Shown: positions 60,736 to 64,000 of the stretch, piece by piece
How positions within the stretch are numbered: position 1 is the stretch's first letter
How the letters are laid out: each line of letters begins with the position of its first letter
Assembly (NCBI GenBank): GCA_008638375.1
Contig: CM018052.1
Coordinates: forward strand, 28,478,045 to 28,542,044
Source of the DNA: Nyssa sinensis
Lineage: Eukaryota > Streptophyta > Magnoliopsida > Cornales > Nyssaceae
Length of the DNA stretch: 64,000 nucleotides
Reading direction: 5' to 3'
Program-made: the position numbers and the translations under genes
Notes under the pieces: generated by a model
Told to the model about the DNA's origin: nothing
Database searches by the model: none
The model's input: the letters and a program-made list of their open reading frames with translations, nothing else

Positions 60736-62305
60736 TGCAGAGTCTTGAGAGATTGTTGAATGACGCTACTAACAATTATTTTTTATTTTTTATTTTTGTC
60801 TACATCATTAATGAATAGTAAGCATTTACATATTTACATGTTTAGAATTTCAAACGTCTAATTAATTAGCATAATTTTGGGGGTTTCAATTTTGAGAAAT
60901 GTTTTGTACAGTTATTTAACAGAATTTCAAATGGCTTTGGATAGTTAACTATGCAACTGCCTAATTAATGTATTTGTGTTTTTATTTTATTTTTGCCAAC
61001 AAAGATTTGAATTATTATTAGAAAACTATTGTTAGAGACTTATCTACAGCAACAACCAGCGGCTCCTCACAAAGCAGTTACACGAAGACCAGTTCAAATA
61101 TTTCACAGGATCTATGATAATTTTGTTTAGATATGCAATTAGTTTAAACTCAAATGTATTCCTCTATTTTATCTTTTCATGATTTGGTTGTAACAGAATA
61201 CATTTTACATCTTTATAAATACACGCCAATACCCGCGTTTAAGGTAAGGCAACAATTCTCCAAATATTTGAAATTCTACAACTATGAACTCAGTACATCA
61301 AAAAATGAGTAATGTTACTCTTATTTTTATATTTTGCTAAAAATATTTACTTTCATAAGTTGGCAGTGTTGTATTGGCTGAACATCACATCATCATATGA
61401 CATGATGTGATATTCAACTAATACAATACTGACAATTCATGAAAGTAAACATTTTTAGTAAAACTTTTAAGTAAGTCTAGCATTATTGTCAAAAAAATAA
61501 AAAAAATTTCAATCAAAATGACAACCCTCTAATCAAACGTCAAACTCAACTAAAGAATAAAATCTCTAAACCAAGTTATCAAAACTCAATTAAAGCGAAT
61601 ATGCTTAGCAATGCCCTTCAAATCCTCTATGGTGGTGCACCACCACCACCACCACCACACACACACACACACACATAGATATACATAAGTGAAGATAGTT
61701 TGTCATGATAAAATGACAATTTTACCCTTTTAACTCTTAATCTATTGTTATTTATTTTGTTTATTTTTTTATCCTATCAAATTTTGAATTTTGTCTCATC
61801 ATATCCAATTTAGCATTTTATTATTCATTTATTAATCTAGTATTATTTACGAGATTATTGGTTGATCATTTTTTTGTTTGACATATTATTTATTTTTTAT
61901 TATTTATATTTATGAACATGTTATTTATTTTTTAATAAATCGTTTTATCTATTTTTTATTACTTATTTATAAATTTATCATTCATTCATGCAAATTTTTC
62001 ATCACATAAATAACAGATTTAGCCCTGCATGACTCAAGCATACAACTAGTATATAAATATATATAGAGACAGAATTTTAATGGACGGTTTTAAAAAACAA
62101 AATTTCGTTTACAAACATTTCTTCAAAAAAACATATATATCTTAAATTTAATTCAATTAAAAAATTTAACAAAAATTAATAAATTCTTAAAGATATTTTT
62201 TAAATGACACTTTTAAAAATGTGTCATTAAATAATACTTTTATTGACAAGGAAAATTTGTATAACAAATATTAAAAATATTCAATGAAATGATAAAAAAT
62301 TATAT
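60162..62305. other. AT-rich region with a probable Copia LTR remnant
   Basis: At about 60290-60595 the phrases TTGAACCGCAGTAGCCGTAG, AGTGAATCACAAAAATC, TTTGTATTCTTGTGTGTG and CTTTCGTATCTTACCGATC, with the end TTTCTAACA, read like the R-U5 part of a Ty1/Copia LTR. No second LTR or coding part is present. Simple repeats: AT at 60701-60731, CAC then CA at 61638-61675. A local inverted repeat lies at about 61330-61465 (TGCTAAAAATATTTACTTTCAT / ATGAAAGTAAACATTTTTAG). No gene is seen. Confidence 0.45.
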
Positions 62306-62660
62306 GGGTAAATTATACTGCTATTTTCTAAAGTTTATGACAATTACACTGATCTTCTCTATTTTACAAAATAATATACAGAATACCTTCTTTCGGTCAA
62401 TTCTTTTCTTTAAAATGATAAAACTATCTTTTTCATATATCTTTTTAAAAATTTTTAAATCTTGACCAATTTTTTTTAAAAAAAAATATTAATAAAAACT
62501 TTAAATTTATTTTTATATAAAATAAAAATAAATTATTTACTGTAAATTTGTTTTTAAATAAAAAATTAGTCAAAATTTTAAAAATAAATAAATAAAAAAT
62601 AATAATTTAATAACAGAAAAAATTATATGTATATTATTTTATAAAAAATGAGTAGCGATA
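62306..62660. mobile_element. fragment of an AT-rich Mutator-type inverted-repeat element
   Basis: Starts GGGTAAATTATACTGC and continues TTTATGACAATTACACTGATC, the terminus shared by the elements at 9311, 15908 and 21582. Inner inverted text (TACAAAATAATATACAG versus reversed TATAAAATAATATACAT) places the turn near 62500, but the outer part of the right arm is missing. Confidence 0.5.
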
Positions 62661-62818
62661 AATAAGAGGAGCACGATGTGTGTTGGGGGGGAGGTTGAAA
62701 AAGTAGATAGCGACAAGCAAGACAACCCTCCTTCATGATGAGACTGCTTCAGCGGGTCAATGACTCCGTCAAATCTACCATTCATTCACCATAATGCTGA
62801 TGTTGTTTGAAGCTGATG

Positions 62819-62844
62819 ATGGGCATGCATTCATGCATGCCCAT
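62819..62844. repeat. perfect 26-bp palindrome containing RY motifs
   Basis: ATGGGCATGCAT, spacer TC, ATGCATGCCCAT: two perfect 12-base arms. It contains CATGCAT-type RY elements on both arms, the core bound by B3-domain factors such as those active in seeds. It could equally be a chance hairpin. Confidence 0.8.
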
Positions 62845-63678
62845 GACGAATGATGATAGTGTGTCCAAAATCATGACATGATAATACATACTTAAATAGG
62901 GTGGTTAACGGCGCCGTTAAACGGCAACAATGATTAGGGAAAGAAAAGCCTGCACCCTAGTTAGACGACCGTCAATGCCCGACGTCTACAATTGCAAGCC
63001 CAAAAGAAAAAAAAAAAGAAAAAAAAGGCCGCCGTCACCGACAGCTGACGGAGTCGTCTCTCTCTCTCTCTCTCTCTCTCATCGCGCGTAAGTACTACGA
63101 CACAATTAAAAGCACAACAAACGTAAGACCGCCGTGACGTCGACATATTCGTTCGTGAGGTGTGGGGCGCATTAACAACAATCAGACAAGTAAAAACCGA
63201 CGTAGGTCCCACATTACAGAATTACAATATTATATTCAATATCTAACTATACAAAGTTACAAACAACCATGAATTGACGCTCCTTGCTTCCTTCCCATTC
63301 CTTTTTTCCACCGCTTCTTTCCGCCTTTTAATACTTTTGTGTGTTTATATATATATATATATATGACAACTTGATTCTCACGCCCTTTTCAACACTTTTG
63401 AGTAAAAGAATATATAATTTTAATTATTAAAAAAAAATACTTTAAAACTCAAATATAGATAGGAGATTGTAAATAATATATATATATATATGAGTTAAGC
63501 TAGGAAATTCATAAATCTCTTTGGACATTTTATTATTAATGTATAAATTAAGATAGCATACACCGATTTAAGACTCTTTTATTAAACAAATAAGCTCTAA
63601 ATTAATATTATTTTAGTATTTTAAAAAAATTATTTTTTTGAATCCAATTCAACAAGTAAGAGTTAGACTCCTCTCTTA

Positions 63679-63717
<39 letters not shown>

Positions 63718-63876
63718 TATATTGGTGAAATGACGGCCGGCAGTGGGGTGGGGTCCATGAGCAGCTGGAAGATCTGAATCTGTATCTTTTCTGGCTGCTG
63801 CAGACACTTTATTAGGTAGGAGGTGGGGACTTGGCGTGTCTTACTCTTCCTTCTGTCATCGATGGGTCTGTATTTC

Positions 63877-63882
63877 CACGTG
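63877..63882. promoter_or_regulatory. G-box / ABRE-like motif
   Basis: CACGTG in the context CCACGTGTC, the preferred core of plant bZIP and bHLH factors and of abscisic-acid response elements. No gene downstream is visible in the window, so its target is unknown. Confidence 0.35.
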
Positions 63883-64000
63883 TCAGCAATTTATTTTCTT
63901 ACAATTAGATTTCATTCCCTAATATTGTTTTCTTGCGAGATAATTATTGGATTCCAATTGTACCCTTCAATAGATTTCGACAAGAACCAATGGAAAAAAA

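Larger units (their letters stand above)
62661..64000. other. right end of the window, possible promoter region
   Basis: No coding sequence is supported. It contains a 26-bp palindrome at 62819-62844, a (TC)n tract at 63059-63080 and TA tracts at 63346-63364 and 63681-63712. From 63720 the sequence is less AT-rich, with CACGTG at 63877-63882 in the context CCACGTGTC (an abscisic-acid response element form). A gene may start just past the window. Confidence 0.35.

Noticed and set aside
62961..63212. Minus-strand frame of 83 residues
   Set aside because: It includes the translated (TC)n and poly-A tracts; not a plausible protein.

Overview
The window is plant nuclear DNA, most likely from a eudicot, perhaps a woody one. 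It is AT-rich and sparse in genes. The recognisable host genes are all plant families with introns: an E6-like secreted protein, an At3g17950-like small protein, a NUCLEAR FUSION DEFECTIVE 6 (NFD6)-like organellar protein, an At4g28440-like OB-fold protein and a Di19 zinc-finger protein. The repeats are plant-type too: Mutator-like, hAT and Stowaway elements, an Au-like SINE, a LINE, a LARD-like LTR element and a Tat-lineage Gypsy element. I see no tRNA or rRNA gene and no CRISPR array. The species cannot be fixed by eye.

Layout. 1-7 kb: the E6-like gene (1070-1780), then AT-rich intergenic DNA with microsatellites and a GC-richer block at 6.9-7.2 kb that looks like inserted mitochondrial DNA. 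7-13.8 kb: AT-rich Mutator-type inverted-repeat elements, a two-exon At3g17950-like gene (12541-13339) and a SINE fragment. 15.6-17.7 kb: two nested elements of one Mutator-like family, each with a perfect 9-bp target duplication; the inner one carries a broken NCED (9-cis-epoxycarotenoid dioxygenase) fragment. 17.9-28 kb: an NFD6-like gene whose second intron is probably about 9 kb and holds a third element of the same family (21582-25256), which itself contains a broken LINE. 30.9-32.7 kb: the OB-fold gene on the minus strand. 34.2-37.1 kb: a Stowaway MITE, the first two exons of a Di19 gene and nested hAT-type MITEs.

From 40 kb on, retrotransposons dominate. A young, non-coding element resembling a LARD has an LTR of about 3.6 kb (39994-43608), an internal region of 3.5 kb, and a second LTR cut off by a gap of exactly 100 N (47595-47694). 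Its LTR carries a fragment similar to the largest subunit of a nuclear RNA polymerase. After the gap, 49450-60161 is a complete but mutated Tat-lineage Gypsy element on the minus strand: perfect 5-bp target duplication, primer site, gag, protease, reverse transcriptase, two RNase H domains, integrase, a 77-bp tandem array and an antisense extra ORF that still has introns. The last 4 kb is AT-rich with a probable Copia LTR remnant and MITE fragments.

The host genes are unrelated and each has its own transcription unit. The most notable feature is repeated gene capture by mobile elements: an NCED fragment in a Pack-MULE, LINE and other sequence in a second Pack-MULE, and a polymerase fragment in an LTR. 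The other is a Di19 gene whose later exons I could not find within 29 kb downstream, which may come from TE insertion or from mis-scaffolding at the 100-N gap.
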